DNA of 64,000 bases from Umbilicaria muhlenbergii (GCA_000611775.1 KK106986.1:1696022-1760021); one strand, 5' to 3'; positions 24,763 to 38,877 are shown, counted from the first letter of the stretch. The notes: generated by a model from the sequence alone, not told the origin. Translations and numbers: made by a program.

Positions 24763-25449
24763 TCATCCTGTCTGCTCATGTGAAGGTTGCTCAAATATGC
24801 TGAAGTCTTCAGCTTTGAAATCTTTGAGGTCTGGCAAGTTTGATGTCTTTTGATGCAGTCTTTCTCTTAGGCTTTTCTTAAAGTTCTGTTCTGAGAACCT
24901 TGCTTTTTGTTCCTTGATGATCATCTCAAACAGGTTTAAGTAGTCTAATTCAGCCCTCATGATTGTGTCATGTAGTGAAGGAGATGAAGGGAGTGTGAGA
25001 GCTTGTGCAGTGTGTTTTTCAGGTGATGCTTCAGTTGTCATCTTCACTCAACATTCAGTGATTGAACTGAGAAACAGACTGGTAGAAGGTCTTGTTGATG
25101 ACAAATCTTGCAGTTCATAAACTTTCAGACTTTCATAGACGGGCTGAATCATAATGAGATCAGTAGTTGCAAGTGATATGAATGTCATAGAGACAGGTGC
25201 AATTGAGGTGAGTGTGACTGAGGCACATGCATGTGAGGTGAGTGTAGCTGAGGTGAGTGAAAATGAAGTGATTTGAGCCTTTCTCTCTTCCCTTTCTCTC
25301 ATTCCTCTTAATATCACTTTAACTTTATTCTTATTAATCTGCTCTGAATTAGTTTCTTCACTCTTTGATTTCTCTTTCAGAGCAGCTTTTTGGCATTTCA
25401 TATCATCTTGATTATCTTTATGACATTTCTCTGCAGTTAAGTGCTTCAC
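24763..25449 (-). pseudogene. Element F accessory region, charged/Ser-Thr-rich
   Basis: Largely open minus-strand region downstream of integrase. The first part is Lys/Glu-rich (LKEKSKSEETNSEQINKNK), then Ser/Thr-rich (SFSLTSATLTSHA); the second part is helical and charged (MRAELDYLNLFEMIIKEQKA). It is collinear with Pol and unrelated to any Gypsy enzymatic domain I know. It may be a third ORF or a long Pol C-terminal extension. Fossil, function unknown. Confidence 0.4.
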
Positions 25450-27250
25450 TTTTATCTTAATGATTTAATCTGCTTTCTTTCTCCTTTCTCCTTCTGAGCT
25501 GTTGTTGTAGTATGTGAACATTGACTCATCCTCACTCTCACTGAGCTCAATGATGTGTGAGTGTTTCTTCATAATAATAACCTGAGCTTGAGATCATTCT
25601 GACTGGCGGTGATAAAGTTTGTTTAAATTTAAGACTTGATTTGTGTTGTCTTTTCATGTTAAGTAGAGCTTATGAGCTTCTGTAAGATTGTAATTGATAT
25701 CAAAGTTCTCTTCTATGCTGACAAAGCTGTTTAATGTGAGGCTTCATTCAGATCTGCCTCACTGATCTTCTTTTGACCTATAGATGTTTGAGTCATGAGG
25801 TCAGTTGAGTCACTATTTTAATTCTTTCATGAGGTGATGGTAAAGTTCATATAAAATAAGTTGTAAGAGCAGGACTACTGAAGGCCTCTTTTACATAAGT
25901 TTTTATTATTTACTGCTTGTAGTACCTCCTCAACTGAGCAAGATGTCAGGTCTTTCCTCTTCACTTCATAAATGAGGTCTTTCATTGATGAAATGCTTTC
26001 ATGTATCTCTTGTAACATGGAAGCTCCGCCTGGTGATGATGACTCAGTGTTTCACAATTTGAAATCACAGTGATGTATTAAGGAAATTTGTTTACTTGTA
26101 AGATGATGATTTTGCATCTGCTCACTGCTTGACTGTTCTTAAGCACTTTTTTCAGTTATGTCTTGCAATGCAACAAGCGCTCTGATATCACAAAACCACT
26201 GCGTGCAAAGAATGAGTAATGTAACATGCAAGCAAAGTTATTGTAACCTGTAGGTTACTTTCATGAAGGTTTGCCTCTGATTTTATCAGCAGTAATCTTC
26301 TTAATCAGCTCATGTTCTCTCTTATACTCTTTTATCAGATCCTTTAAATTCTCTAACAGGTTCTCATCATATCATTAATCATGTACAGATGAGTAATCCT
26401 TTCATCTGATTAAGTATTTTGTTATGCTTTTGTCTTTCTTAATCTTTCAGTTCCTTCTACCTATCAGCTTTTCTATCTCATAGTCATGTCATTCTGAATT
26501 GAACTTATTTACTGATGATGAGTTATTCAATTGATCTGTATGCTCATAAAGGTCCTCCCCTTTAGGTGCTGACTTCAACTGAGTTATGAACATTATCAGA
26601 TGTATTTTCCAGTTCACTGATATGTTTAAATGATAAGTAAGAAGGCTTACTTTTTCAGTTATCTTAAATGAATCAGCCCTTTGATTGAAGAGCTTTCAGT
26701 TTGTTATAAATGAGAGTGTATACCTCTTATGAAGTTTTATGAAGACCTCATCATCAACCTTCATCAACAACAGTCAGTGATGCTTGTTGTATTGTATCTT
26801 CATCTGAAAATTAATAAAATTCACTGCTTCTTCAGCTTCCTTTCATATGATCACTCTGTTTTTGATGAAATCAGAGTCTGCTGTTTCACTTTCTCCTCTT
26901 AGCATGAAGAGAGTGTCTCTCAGCCTGAATCTGTATATCACCTCATTTGATGATAATCTGATTGATGTGTTCTTCTGCTTATTGAGCTCTGATCTTAGTC
27001 TTAAAAGGTACTTCACTCAATTCACCTCAGAATTTTCAGTTAAAAAGTATCAGAGTGTTATCTCTGCAGTTTAATTAATTCTTTCTGATTGTTCATCTGT
27101 TTGAGGATGATATGCTGTCAAGGTCAACATCTTTATCTTCAGTCTCATTGTTAATCCTTTTCAGAAATCTGACATAAACTTAGGGTCTCAGTCTGATATG
27201 ATGATGTTTAAGACTCCTCAGTTTGTGAAGCTTTTTAACAAAACTCTTGC

Positions 27251-29050
27251 TCAGTCTTCTGCTGTGTATGTACTTTTCTCTGAAAGTAAAGTCACCTTCT
27301 TGAAGATCTTGTTTGTGATTGAGAGCACAACATCAAACCTTTCTTCTGTTGTCAGCAAGGCTAAAATGAAGTTTATTATGATAATTCTGAAGAGGATGTT
27401 CTTTGTAATGATTGACATCATCAATCTGTATACAGCGTGCCTCTTGATTTGGTTGAGCTGACATTGATAACAATGATTAATGTATCTCTTGAGCCATCTA
27501 AATAACTTTCTTAGGTAAAGATTGCTCCTCACTGCATCATATGCTCAATGAAATCTGCAGTGATGATTGTCATCATGTATTAACTTGAAGATCTTCTTCT
27601 TCAGTGTCTTTAAAATGCACAGACATCTTCTCTCATTGAGTTTCTGATAATAGATTAACCTGTCAATTCAACAGAATTGAATGTTTTTCAGAGGCTCTGA
27701 CTCTGCTGTCTTCTTTTGATCCTCAGTGTGCTTCTTCAATGCACTCAGTATCTTGCTTCATTGTTTATCTTTTTTATATATCTTCTTCAGCTTGACCTGA
27801 TAGTTCTGTGACAATTTCATCAAGCTTATTTGAAAGGTGAACACTTCATCAAGAGTGTCTTCATCTGATGATGTTTCAACCTGCTCATCAGCAGTTTTAC
27901 TTAAGAGCTTGAATAACACATCTGATATGATATGCTGCTTCCCTGGTCAGAACCTAATGTTTAGGTTGAAAGTTGACATGTATTGAGATGCTTTCATTAA
28001 GTGTAGGTTGACTTTGTCTGTAGATGAGGAGAACAAGATTGTTTACTTTGTTATGAAGATAATTGCTGAGTGATCAGTGTAGATTATGATGAGTTTAACA
28101 CAGCTCTTCACTATGTGTCTTATTTTTCAAAGTGTTTATATTAAAGCTGTCACTTTCAGTTCTGTAGGTCAGTAGCTCCTCTTCATGTTATTTAATAACT
28201 TAAATAGAAACATCACTGGTTCAATGCTCTTTTTAGGGAAGTCATTTCCCAAAGGATCTCTCTTAACATGGTATATCATTATATCAAACCCTCACTGCTT
28301 AGAGCTGTTTAAGTTGATGTATAATTGCCTTAACTGATTGAAAAAGGTGAGAAAGGTTGACTTCTCAAAGCACTTTTGTAGAAGCTCAAAGGATTCCCTT
28401 TCTGTGACTGTTGAAGTGAGAGTGATCTTCTTTGTATAAGCCCTTCAGTCATGATCACTTTTAGTTGAGCAGTGTCTGAGGAGTTTTATCTTCTGATGTT
28501 GAAGAGGTTCTACTATCTGAGCATAGTACACTATGTATTGCTGAAGTCATTCAGTCAAGCCTAAGTAGATTTTCAATGAATTGAGAGTCTCAGGAAACTT
28601 TAAGTTTTTCAGAGCTGTTATCTTCTCCTTCATGATAAAATAACTGAATTCATCAACCCTTTGTTCTAGCAAAGTCACACTGAGGTATCTTATGAAGGAC
28701 TTTATTCCTTTTAAGCTTATCCTCATGTCTTAAAATAACTTCAGTATTACTTGAAGGTGAGCTGCGTGTTCTCTTAGCTCTTGAGAGTAGATCATGATAT
28801 CATCTATGTAGCCTTTAGAGAAGAATTTAAATGAGTGTAGTAAGTTGTTCATTTTACACTGTATATAAAGAGGTGAATTCTTGAACTTCATGACTGTCAC
28901 ATTAAACCTCTCTGAGCCTTGATGAGAGATTACTGTTAACTTATGTCAGTCTTCTTCTTTTACTGATCATTGATGAAAGAAGCTAATGCAGTTCATAGTG
29001 CTTATGAACTTCAACTCATGTACTGCTGATATGATTTCACTTTTGTAACA
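27251..29050 (-). pseudogene. Element F reverse transcriptase-integrase region
   Basis: 27251-27532 carries the integrase zinc-binding end (LRKLFRWLKRYINHCYQC) and the catalytic-core start. 28786-28812 carries YIDDIMIYS of reverse transcriptase. RNase H lies between. Broken fossil. Confidence 0.8.
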
Positions 29051-29861
29051 GTATAGGGTAAGCGTCCGTGGTTGTTATCTTATTCAGATCATAAATGTTG
29101 ATGATTATTCTTTCTTTCCTTGTAAGCTTCTTCTCTGAACTGAAAAACACTGTCTTTCATACCACAAAGACTGAGAAGCTAAAGGGAGTAAATTCATTAA
29201 ATCAGGACATTCTTTCTTGCTCATGCATTTTATTAAACTCCTCATTTATAACCGCTCATTCATTTGAACCTGTTGAATAAACATGATGAAAAAGTTTAAC
29301 AGCAGTAGATGTATTTCAATCAATTGTAAGAGATATCAACAAGTACTCTTCTGACAGAATGTTAACAATATCTTTAATATCAGTTCAGATTCTAAAGAAA
29401 GCATTTATGACTTCTGACAGCACAGCTACTGCCTCAGCATCCTCATAAACTGTAACCCTGTTAAGAAGCTTAGTCTCTGACTTATTTAAATTTACTTTGA
29501 TCAGAGTATACTTTGCTGTCAAGGAATGATTTTTCACATCAACAGGATAACACTCTTCTTTCTTATATTCAGTAATGATTCTCATGTGAATGCATCATGA
29601 TAGTATTCTCTCCTGCTTTGAAGTGTTTTGAATGCATATAAAGGGTATGTTGAAGTTCACTATGTGAGCGTATGCTCCCTTGAGATCAGGTTCAAAGAGG
29701 AAGTCTTTATCTGAAAGTGAAGCATGATCATGAACTTTCACTGAGACCTTGTATGTTGATCTTGAAGATATGATTAATCTTTTCATTGTTTTAACAATCT
29801 GTCACATCCTGATGTTGTCTTTCACTGTTACTTGAATTGATGTAATTAAATCTCAGCAGCT

Positions 29862-30200
29862 TCAAATTATTATTCTTTCTTCAGATAAATTTAAACAGAT
29901 TCTTTCAGATGTCAGTATGTTAATTCTCATCAAGAACTTCATCTTCAGATTATTTACAACATGAGCTTTCCTTCTCATGTGTGCCTTTGATGGTTTGTCA
30001 TTTATTGTTTCATCAAGGAACACATTGAGAATGATGTATTCATCACTGATGTAATGAGTTGAGCTGATGCCGTGAACGCTTATGAGCTTATTTACTTGAA
30101 GCACTTTCATCTCAGGGAGAGTTTCTTTAAGGAAGAATTGATTTATCAATGATATTATGCAACTGAAGTTTATACAAATCAGGATGATGAGACCTTCCAT
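29862..30200 (-). pseudogene. Element F protease-like region
   Basis: 112-codon open stretch between Gag and RT. The text AHVVNNLKMKFLMRINILTSE resembles the C-terminal half of retropepsins from fungal Gypsy elements (hVVdnLkan-LiGmDil pattern). Assignment by position and this motif. Confidence 0.5.
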
Positions 30201-32269
30201 TAAGAAGAATGCTGATGCAGTGACATAATGTCACTTGTTGAAGATCATCTCATTTTCAGTGAGCTTTGAGGCGTCTGACTCAATGACTGAGAGGTTAATC
30301 TTGAGCAGTGTATCTTCACTCATCATGAGGTTTGCTTCTTGAGCAGGTGACTTCACCTTTGATTTTTTCTTTATGAATTCAAAAAACCTCATAGTATCAG
30401 CTCCTATTGAGTTTTTTGAAATGACTTCATTCATTTGAATAGTTGTACTTGAAAGCCTCTTTCCTTTGACTCAACATTTACTCACATGGCGGTGAAGCTT
30501 GTTGTTCAAGGTAAAGGTGAATGCGCATCTCCTATAAGTGTAGATAGTAGGCTTTGAAGGGCTTTTCATGTAATAAACTTTAATGTAATTCATGTTCATT
30601 TAAGGTCCTGACAGTTTATTCTCCTGACCTTTGAAGTGTTTCATCTTCAATTGACTGAGTGCTGAGGCTTGATTCTCATTATCTCTGAGCTGTAGTGAAC
30701 TGCTAAACTGATTCATTTAAAATGCATGATAATCATAAGCTTCTGATATGTCATAGCTGAGTTCTCAATCATCCTCAGGGTAAGACTCATCAGAATACTC
30801 ATGATACACTGTCTGAGAGAAGCTGTAGTTGTTTCAATTATCATAACCTCATTAACTCTGATAATTGTTTTGATTTTCTTGAAACTCTTGATTGTTTAAT
30901 CTTTCATAAGATTGATTCAGAGCTGCTTCAGTCATACTTGCAGTGATCTGAAGTTGTTCAGAGCGTGGCTCTGCTTGAATTTAAGTCATCAGCTGAGGTT
31001 CAGATGAAGCTCCTTGATTCTGTTGTAAAGAATTGTAAATGTTGTTCATTGCAAACAGAAGAGACTGATTAGGTGAAAATTAATACTGATTAAGAAATGA
31101 TATTTGAATAAGAAATTGAGCTTGATTAAGGTACTGAAGCTGATTGAGATGCTGATAGAAAGATCAGTTGTTCTGAAAAGATTTAAGAGGATAAGAAGAA
31201 TCATAAAGAAAGTCTTGATCTCTTTGATATCCTTGATATCCTTGTCCTCTTCTATTATAAAAGTTAAACTCATCTTGATTAAAAGGTTGATTCATTGATT
31301 TATCATTTTTTTCCCTGTATCTTTCTTGTTCTCTATCATTGGCTCAATCTTGATTCATGAAGTTGTTTAACTTATCTTGAGGTTTATTGTTTTGATCTTA
31401 ATATTCTGTTGATTTAATAATGTTCTGTTTACACTTCTTCATTACATTTCACATCTTTCTTTAACTTTTTAGTTCTTTAGAGAACTCCTGAAGTGTGATT
31501 CTTGACTTGAGCATTGCTGTGACTGTTTAAAGCTTGATGTCTAAACCTTGTCAGGCTCAAGTGAGTTGAGTTAAAAGATCAGTTATGCCTGCTGCTTGAG
31601 CATACCTCATCATGTTTTGCAAATAGCCTTGAGGTTCCCTGTTGTTATAAGCATCTGAAAGAGAGTAGTGTTCCTTGTTAAGCTGTTTCAAGGCCTTCAT
31701 AATCATCATCTTGAAGTGTTTTGTTAATTTAGAAGTGAACTTCATAAGAGGCATGTTTCTTAAAGCTCATCAGGTGAAGTCATTGAGTTTCTGTAAATAT
31801 CAATTTAAGATGTTGTCTCAGAGACATGTAAACAAGTTCTCTGTCACCTTCTCTTCTTCTACAAGGAGGGCATAATCTTTGACTCATTTAATGAAAGTGT
31901 AAACTTCTTGATAGATAGTTTCTTTAAAATTGAAGATAACATCTTCAGTTTCATATGATTCTGAAATGTCAAGATGGAAGAAATCAAGGTCTGAAGCTCA
32001 GAAGTTAACAGAAGCTGTTACATGCAGAATTAAATTTACTGATCTCAACACATCTGAAGAACTTGATGAACCTTGCAGATTAAGCACTGAGTGAAGCTTC
32101 TCATCAAAAAGTTGAGACAAAACTTGAATTTGCTCTGAAGAAAAGGCTGTGAATGCGTGTGAGTTATGAGTTGATGAGTTGAACTCAGAAGCTTCTGTAT
32201 TCAACAGTTCACCTTGATTAATCATTCTGATTTGTGTCTGAATTTGCTCAAGTTGATGTTTAAAATCTA

Positions 32270-32470
32270 GGTGTTTTCATTCTGCTCATTTTAACTTTAA
32301 GTGTACTCATTTTAAATGTTCTTGTTTAAATTGTTCTCATTTGAGATGTTGTTGTTTACCTTATTTCAACTTTAGATGTTCTCATTTGAGGCACTCTTGT
32401 TGTAAACATTCTTGTTTCAGATGTTCTTGTTTCAGATGTTTCAACTTTAAGCATTCTTCTTTTAGCAGGT
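32270..32470 (-). repeat. 15-bp tandem repeat coding a pentapeptide coiled coil in element F Gag
   Basis: About a dozen degenerate copies of a 15-bp unit (for example atgttcttgtttcag). On the minus strand they read as five-residue units such as HLKQE, CLQQE and CLKRE in the N-terminal part of the Gag region. This looks like an expanded helical repeat inside the old element. Confidence 0.75.
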
Positions 32471-33623
32471 GTTGTTTCTTCTCAAGGTTTCATTTCTCAG
32501 AATGTTGAGCACGCCTCTTGCTGCCTCTGCAAGTGAATTTCTTTCAATCATGTTCATCTCTGATCTTGTGTATAAGTCATCATTGAGCGTCTGCCTGATC
32601 CTGTGTCAGTATATCTTCTCATGTCAATGATTCTTGTTCCTTCAGAAGAACATTGATTAACTCTTTTTCTGCAGATATTCTTTTGTAATTAAATGCTCTT
32701 TGTTTACTGACCTGAACTGAAGTTAGTTCTGATTCTTTATTCTTTTCTTTCAGCACTTCCTCTTCAATCCTAGTCAATCAAATTATTTCTTCTTTCACAG
32801 AGGACTCTTCAGAGGGAAGGTTGATGATAAATTAATACATTTCAACTGATGTGAAGTTTATAATGAACTGAGCTTCTTCTTCTGATAAAAAGGCTGTTGA
32901 GGATCAAGATGCTTCAGTGATTGCTGTTGCAGACTCTGAAGAAATTTCTGATAAGTTTATAAAGGCTTTATCTTGAGTAGAGGGTAATTCTGTTGAAGCT
33001 CATGTGATGAAGGGTTCTGTTATTGATGAGACACTGAATGAAGGTAAGTCATCCACTTAAGAGAGTGCAATGAAGTAAGAAGTCTCTCTGAGGGTAGAAG
33101 TTTCAATATGAAATTTGCTAAAAGTGATGTGAAGAGGACTGCCTTTAATATGATTAATTAATCACTCTGAAGAAAACCTAGACTCTGAAGTTCCTTGACT
33201 GAATGAAATTTCAGTAAAGCTTATGAATATTACTGATGCTTCTTGAAGATTTTTAATAATTAACCTTGACCTTCCTGTTGATTCAGGGGACGGCTCATAA
33301 GGGTAGTATCAGTGAATAATTTTCATGCAGAGATGATCAGTCTCTCTTAAAATTCTCACATTTGAAATTCTGAAGACTACAAATCAATGAAACTGATGTC
33401 TCAGAGTTATAATGTTATCATTAAGCTCAGATAGTTCTTCTGAATTCAGTTTGTCTGTCTCAAGAAGATAGTAAGAAAGTAGTGATTAATTAAGCAAGTC
33501 AGCTGATATTAAGCTGACAGGTTCAATAATGTCACCTGAGCTGACAGAGGATTAATTATTCACTGAAGCAAACTGATTTCTGTTTAAAGACAAAGGACTT
33601 GAAAATCAGGTGTTGCTATCAAA

Positions 33624-33744
33624 TGTTAAGATTACATCTTTCATTTATTGAGTTGTAAAAGCTTGCCTTCATTTCCTAGTGAGATGTTTAACTTTTATGC
33701 TCAAGAAGGTTAATTCTACTTGAGAAAGTAAATAGTTTATAACA
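33624..33744 (-). repeat. Element F 5' LTR
   Basis: 121 bp, TGTTAAG...ATAACA; shares its core with 22964-23105. One of the shortest LTRs in the window. Confidence 0.85.
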
Positions 33745-35072
33745 TGAGACTCTCAGTCTGATGTTGCTGTCTCAGATGTTCTGTAGATTCTTCAGATGTA
33801 CTTGTAGTATAATTATGCAGCTTGAGCTGCTGTAACTGTCTTCTGACATGACAGCAAGAAGGCCCTTTTTTTAAAGTAATCAACAATGACAAATATGTTG
33901 TTAAAGCCTTTCTTGTCCCGTGGGAAGGATTTAAAGTTGAATGAGACATGCTGCTAGCACTTATCTTTAATTGATAAAGAGTGAAGTAAGCCTGAGGTCT
34001 TGTCTTGAGGTACATGCATTCAACAGCATGTTCAGCAGTTTGAAATAAAAACTGAACAGTCATTTGACAGACCTGATCAGTAATATTGAAATGACAACAG
34101 CTTTGTCATCTTAATCTTGCCTGAGTGCATCATCACAGGTGTTGAATGAGCTTTGTTAATTAAATGAGTTCACAAAGTGTCAACATTCAGCATCATGAGC
34201 TTCTCAAATCATGTAAGAAGATTATCTTAAAGCTTTCAGCTCTGTTCCTCCTTTCTTGTCATCTGACAGTACTGGTTCAGTGATTCATGAGAGTGATTGA
34301 CTTGCAGAATCTGATTCATCAGCTGATAAGAATTTTTCATCTGTTCAGTCTCATTCAGTGAATCACTTTCAATATTCATTGAACCCTCACTTATTGTGAT
34401 TATTATGCAATTAGAATTCAGAAATAACTGTGTTCATGCAGTGATGTCCTTTTCTTTCTGAGTGATCAACTCATCATGTTTTCTTGTCAAGGCATCAACA
34501 ACAACATTGACTGTTTCTGAGTGATAAGTAATCTTGAAGTTGTAGTCTGTCACAATATCAGCTCATCTAGCTTGTCATGAATTAAGCAATCACTTGATGA
34601 TAAAATACTTTAAAGCATGATGATCTGTAATTGTGACAAAAAGAGCTGCTTGTAAACTTAATAACATGTCATGTCATTCTTGAAGGGTTTTAACAACTGT
34701 TAACATCTCTCTGTCATGAATCTCATATCACATTTCCTCAGGTGACATTGTCTTTGAGAAGTAAATTGCAAGTTTTCACTTATCATCTTTCTGTTGCTGA
34801 GTGAGCACTTCTGTAACAACTTCACTGTTGATATCTGTCTTCATTAAAGTTTTCAAATAGGATGAGTAGTGAGCTTGAATAATGTTTGATAACATCAGCT
34901 CTTTTGCCTTCTTAAAAGCTTGAATTTTCAACTCTTCTAAGGGGTGTCAGGCCCCTTTTGTGATCAGCTTTATTAATGAGTGTACAACTTGACCTCATTT
35001 TTTCAATGAGCAATGATAGAAGTTGCAGAATCTCAGGAAGGATTGAATTTCCTTAATTAATTTCAATAACAG

Positions 35073-35828
35073 TCAGTTCTTGATGACAGAAACTTTGTTT
35101 GAGTTCATTATAATATCTTCAGTGCTGATGATGAAGCTCAGAAACTTAATAAATTGAATATTGAACTCATTCTTCTTTATGTCTGCTTGTAGATTTGCTT
35201 TCTTAAGGTGTTGAAGCACCTTTTTAACTTGAGCATCATGTTTCAATGAATCCTCTGAGTAGATCAAAATATTATCCACATAGATTGTGCAGAAATCATT
35301 CAGGTAATTGAATAAAATGTTGTTGATATACCTCTGAAAGAAGGTGAGTTCATTGCAAAGGCTGAAAAATAAGATCTTGTATTTATAAGATTCATACCTC
35401 ATCTGAAAGGTGATTAAATTCTTGACAGACTTTTTCATCTGTATTCAGTAAAACACCTGCTTAACATTCAGCTTGATAAAAACCTTTGCTTTAATCAGTT
35501 ATGTTAAAGTCTCTTCAATTAAAGATAAGAGGTACTTATTCTTCTTAATGATTGCATTAAGCTTTTGATAATCAACACAAAAACATCACTCCTCTTCAGG
35601 TTTCTTTGCAAAGAGAACTGATGATGCATAAGAAGCATCATTAAGAATTATGAAATTCTTTTTCAGATGATCTTCAAGATAAGTCTTAATTAACTTTAAC
35701 TGCTTCAGTGACATGCTGTACAAGAGACTTGAGGTCAGGTTGTTCTCATCTTTCAAGATGATATCATGATTTACTTTTTCCTTGTGTAGAGACAGCTGAT
35801 CTGATGCTGCCTTGTTGAAAACCTTCAC
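35073..35828 (-). pseudogene. Element G reverse transcriptase
   Basis: 35586-35828 holds the RT N-terminal part (YSMSLKQLKLIKTYLEDHL, ASSVLFAKKPEEE). 35073-35438 holds the palm (FCTIYVDNILIYSEDSLKHD) and following helices. Gypsy-type RT, broken. Confidence 0.85.
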
Positions 35829-36984
35829 AAACTCTCAATACTGATGAGGTAATTTTTTCTTTATTCTCTGATTCAGCTTCACTTCATTCTGCAGCAGCAA
35901 ATAGGGGTTTCTTCAGTTTTTTATCAGATGATCAACCTCATGAATGTTAATGACATTAATAATCACCTCTTTTCTTTTGATATTGCATAGGAAGTTTCTC
36001 ACTTTCAGAAGTATAATATTCACTTCTTGATAAAGAGGAGGTTTATGATTCTTTGATTTTTTTACATTTAATGAACTTTGATCTTCATTCATTAAATTAC
36101 TCATGTGATTCATTGAATCTTTCTTTTCATTCAGTTGTTTTTTCATCTCATTGATGTTGACCTGCTGTTGAGCTCTTCATGTCTTTGATTGTGCCTGTAG
36201 CTGCAGGACTGACTTTTTAAGCAGTTTAATAAATCTTTTCTTTCACTCATTTAACCTTGTTGAATGTTCAGTATCCTCAGAGTCAGCTTTGTTAAGCATC
36301 ATTATGATTTCATTTCTTTCTGCCTTCTTTAAGATCTGAGTCAGTGTTGCTGCTTCATGCAGATTATCATGTTATTCAGCATCTGCCTGATGTTCTGATT
36401 TGACTTCTGATAATTATAATTCTCACCTTGATATCATTAAGTTCTTGCTTGCCTGATATTGAGCCTCCTCAGGTCAAATCAACTTTTAATTGAAGTAATC
36501 AATTAATATCTTAGTCTTCTTGAATCATTTCCTCTCAATCAGAACATCATGCCTGTTGATGTTACAAAATAAGAAGTGAGTAGGGATTCATCTTCTGTTA
36601 ATCATTAAATTTGCTGTAAATGCTCTGAAGATCACCTCAGCATTTCAATTATTATATTTTGTTAAAGAAATTGACCTCTGTGCTGTCCTGATGTATAACT
36701 GCAGATGCTTTTTCACAAATTTAAAGTGCTTCTTGTGAATGAAAGTCTTTTCAGCAGCATCAGTGTTTAGCAGAGCTGTTATCTTTATGATTAAACTGTT
36801 AACTGCAAGTTGATAATCTCAGGTTAATGATGACTTCTTTAAAATGTTTAATATTTTCATCTTGCTTATCTTTGCTCCTTCTGTTGACTTTAGGGTGAAG
36901 ACTTCATTTAAAGTAACTCATTTTCTGAATCTGAATGATCAGAGTTTACAGCCTTTGCCTCAGCTTTCTTTAACTTATTAAGAT

Positions 36985-37730
36985 AATCCCTCATCAGGTG
37001 TTCTTTCTTATTGCAGATGTAATAAATTATGTTAATTAACATTAATCTGATTGCTTCTCATGCAACAGTGATGATTGTGATGATTGTTTTCTTTTTAAAT
37101 TTAAAAGTTGACTGCTTTCTCTGCAGCTTTTGTTAATTTTTTTATTTCTTGATTCTTTCACCTGCTTTGACAAGACCTCTCACAAACTGTTGAGCCTTTT
37201 TACAGTAAGCGTCAAATGACATGTTCTCATCAGTGACATAAATTTTCATTTGAACTTAAAGTGAGTTATATAACTTATCATGAATTTCTTCTTTTCACTG
37301 ATCTGTTGACATCTTCACTGAGTTCATCAGTTGTAGAAACTCTGACTGAAACATGTTAAAGTTCTTAAGATAAGACATCTTGAACTTCTTCAGCTGCTCT
37401 CATGCCTTCAAGTGATGATCTGAATCCTCAAAGACATTCTTCAAGTATTGAATAATTTTCTCAACATAAATCTCTCTTCCTGACTGAGCCTTCAGTCATG
37501 AATAGAGGTGTTCAGCAGCCTTGTCATCAACTCACATCTTGATGTAAATCACTTTGACATGTTCAGCTTCATCTTGATCTGGCTGATTGAATCAATCATC
37601 ATTGATTAATAACTTGCTCTTCATCTGATCATCTCATACCTGAAACGTGAGCTTAAGATCATCATTCAGAATTGATGAATCTGAAAACTTCACTGAACAC
37701 TTCTTCATTGTGTCATTCACATTTAATTTA
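36985..37730 (-). pseudogene. Element G Gag region
   Basis: Zinc-knuckle-like text (ICNKKEHLMRDY) near 36985-37030 and helical Gag-type sequence to its right on the minus strand. Placed by collinearity with RT on its left. Broken fossil. Confidence 0.5.
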
Positions 37731-38485
37731 AGTGTGCCTTCTCTTGACTGCTCTGCTTCAGAATTGTTATGTCATTAAGTTAACTTTCACACATCCTGTT
37801 TCAGTTCTTGTTTCTCAGTTGTTAACTTCTTTATCTGAGAATCTTTCTGATTATTTTATTCTTTTAGATCTTGTATCTGTGCCTTGTATGAATCTCTCTG
37901 ATTTAGTGTTTTCAACATTAAACAGCAGGTGTTCTTCAGATCATGTGCTGCTCATCATTATAAGTTTTCAAGAGTCACCTCACCTCAAGAGTTCATCTTC
38001 ATGATATTTACTGTTTTTAATCTCTCATGATCATCTGACTGTTCTTCAGTCAAGGATAATCTTTTAAATTAAGAAGAGGTTCCTCTCTTCTGATGTGATT
38101 TAATCATGATTTCTTCAGTGCTTCAGACACCTACTTTTAGTGTTGAGATTATTCAGTTCAAAACCTTGCTCTTTCAACTGTCTCTACTGCAGTTGTCTGT
38201 GTCTACAAATAAATCTTTGAGGATGCTTACACATTGCAGGATTTTCTGTTTATTATAACTGCTTCTCACAGTTATCTGTCATCATGACAGAGTACTTTTT
38301 GATCATTCATTGTTTACTTCTCACAGGACTTGAGAATTGATTGTTGATAATTAATTAATGAATTTAAGATGTTCTAGGAACCTCTTGATCACTCAGTAGA
38401 TTATGAATTAAGATGTTTGATGATGTCAAGAAAGAATTTTCTCATCAACATATGTGTTTATCTCAGCTGATATTCTGTCACCTTC

Positions 38486-38877
38486 TGTTATACCTCTCGC
38501 TAGATGGTACCTGGTTGGTATGCATAGCAGGCGTACATGTGGTACTGCTCATGATGCTCAGAGCATGAGCACCTCAAGCACTCAATCACTCATGATGCTC
38601 AAGGCATGAGCACCCTGAGCAGTAAGATTACACATGCAGAGCAGTACAGTAACACATGAGTCTTTTAAAGTATTATATAATCACAGGTAGATTCATAATT
38701 AGAAGCTCATGCTCAACTTATGTATCAAATGCAATCTCATAGGTCTACTGCTTTCTAGCTTATTCAAGTCTACATGTGATCAGTAGTTCATTGAATCAAG
38801 CGCTGTGATTAAATGAACATTGATATAGTTCATTGAATGATTGTATTATTTCTGTCACTATGACATCACCTGTTACA
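38486..38877 (+). repeat. Element B 5' LTR
   Basis: 392 bp, TGTTATACC...TGTTACA, with two 41-bp units containing the palindrome atgctcagagcat. Confidence 0.92.

Larger units (their letters stand above)
22964..33744 (-). mobile_element. Element F: Ty3/Gypsy, full length, about 10.8 kb, broken
   Basis: Flanked by short LTRs (22964-23105 and 33624-33744, TG...ACA). Flanking pentamers tgaag and tgaga are a near-match target duplication inside the integrase of G. Minus-strand order: Gag (about 33000-30450) with a 15-bp tandem-repeat coiled coil, protease (about 30200-29860), reverse transcriptase (about 29050-28300, YIDDIMIYS near 28786-28812), RNase H, integrase (about 27650-26500; zinc-binding text HCYQCQLNQIKRHAVY and core text at 27251-27532), then an unusually long 3' part (about 25800-23110) with further sense ORFs. 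A purine tract on the minus strand (gtgagggaaa) abuts the left LTR. Many breaks. Confidence 0.8.

Noticed and set aside
26010-26260. Possible solo LTR or small insertion with the hairpin gtaacct-gt-aggttac at 26243-26258
   Set aside because: No partner copy, clear ends or target duplication could be found in the window.
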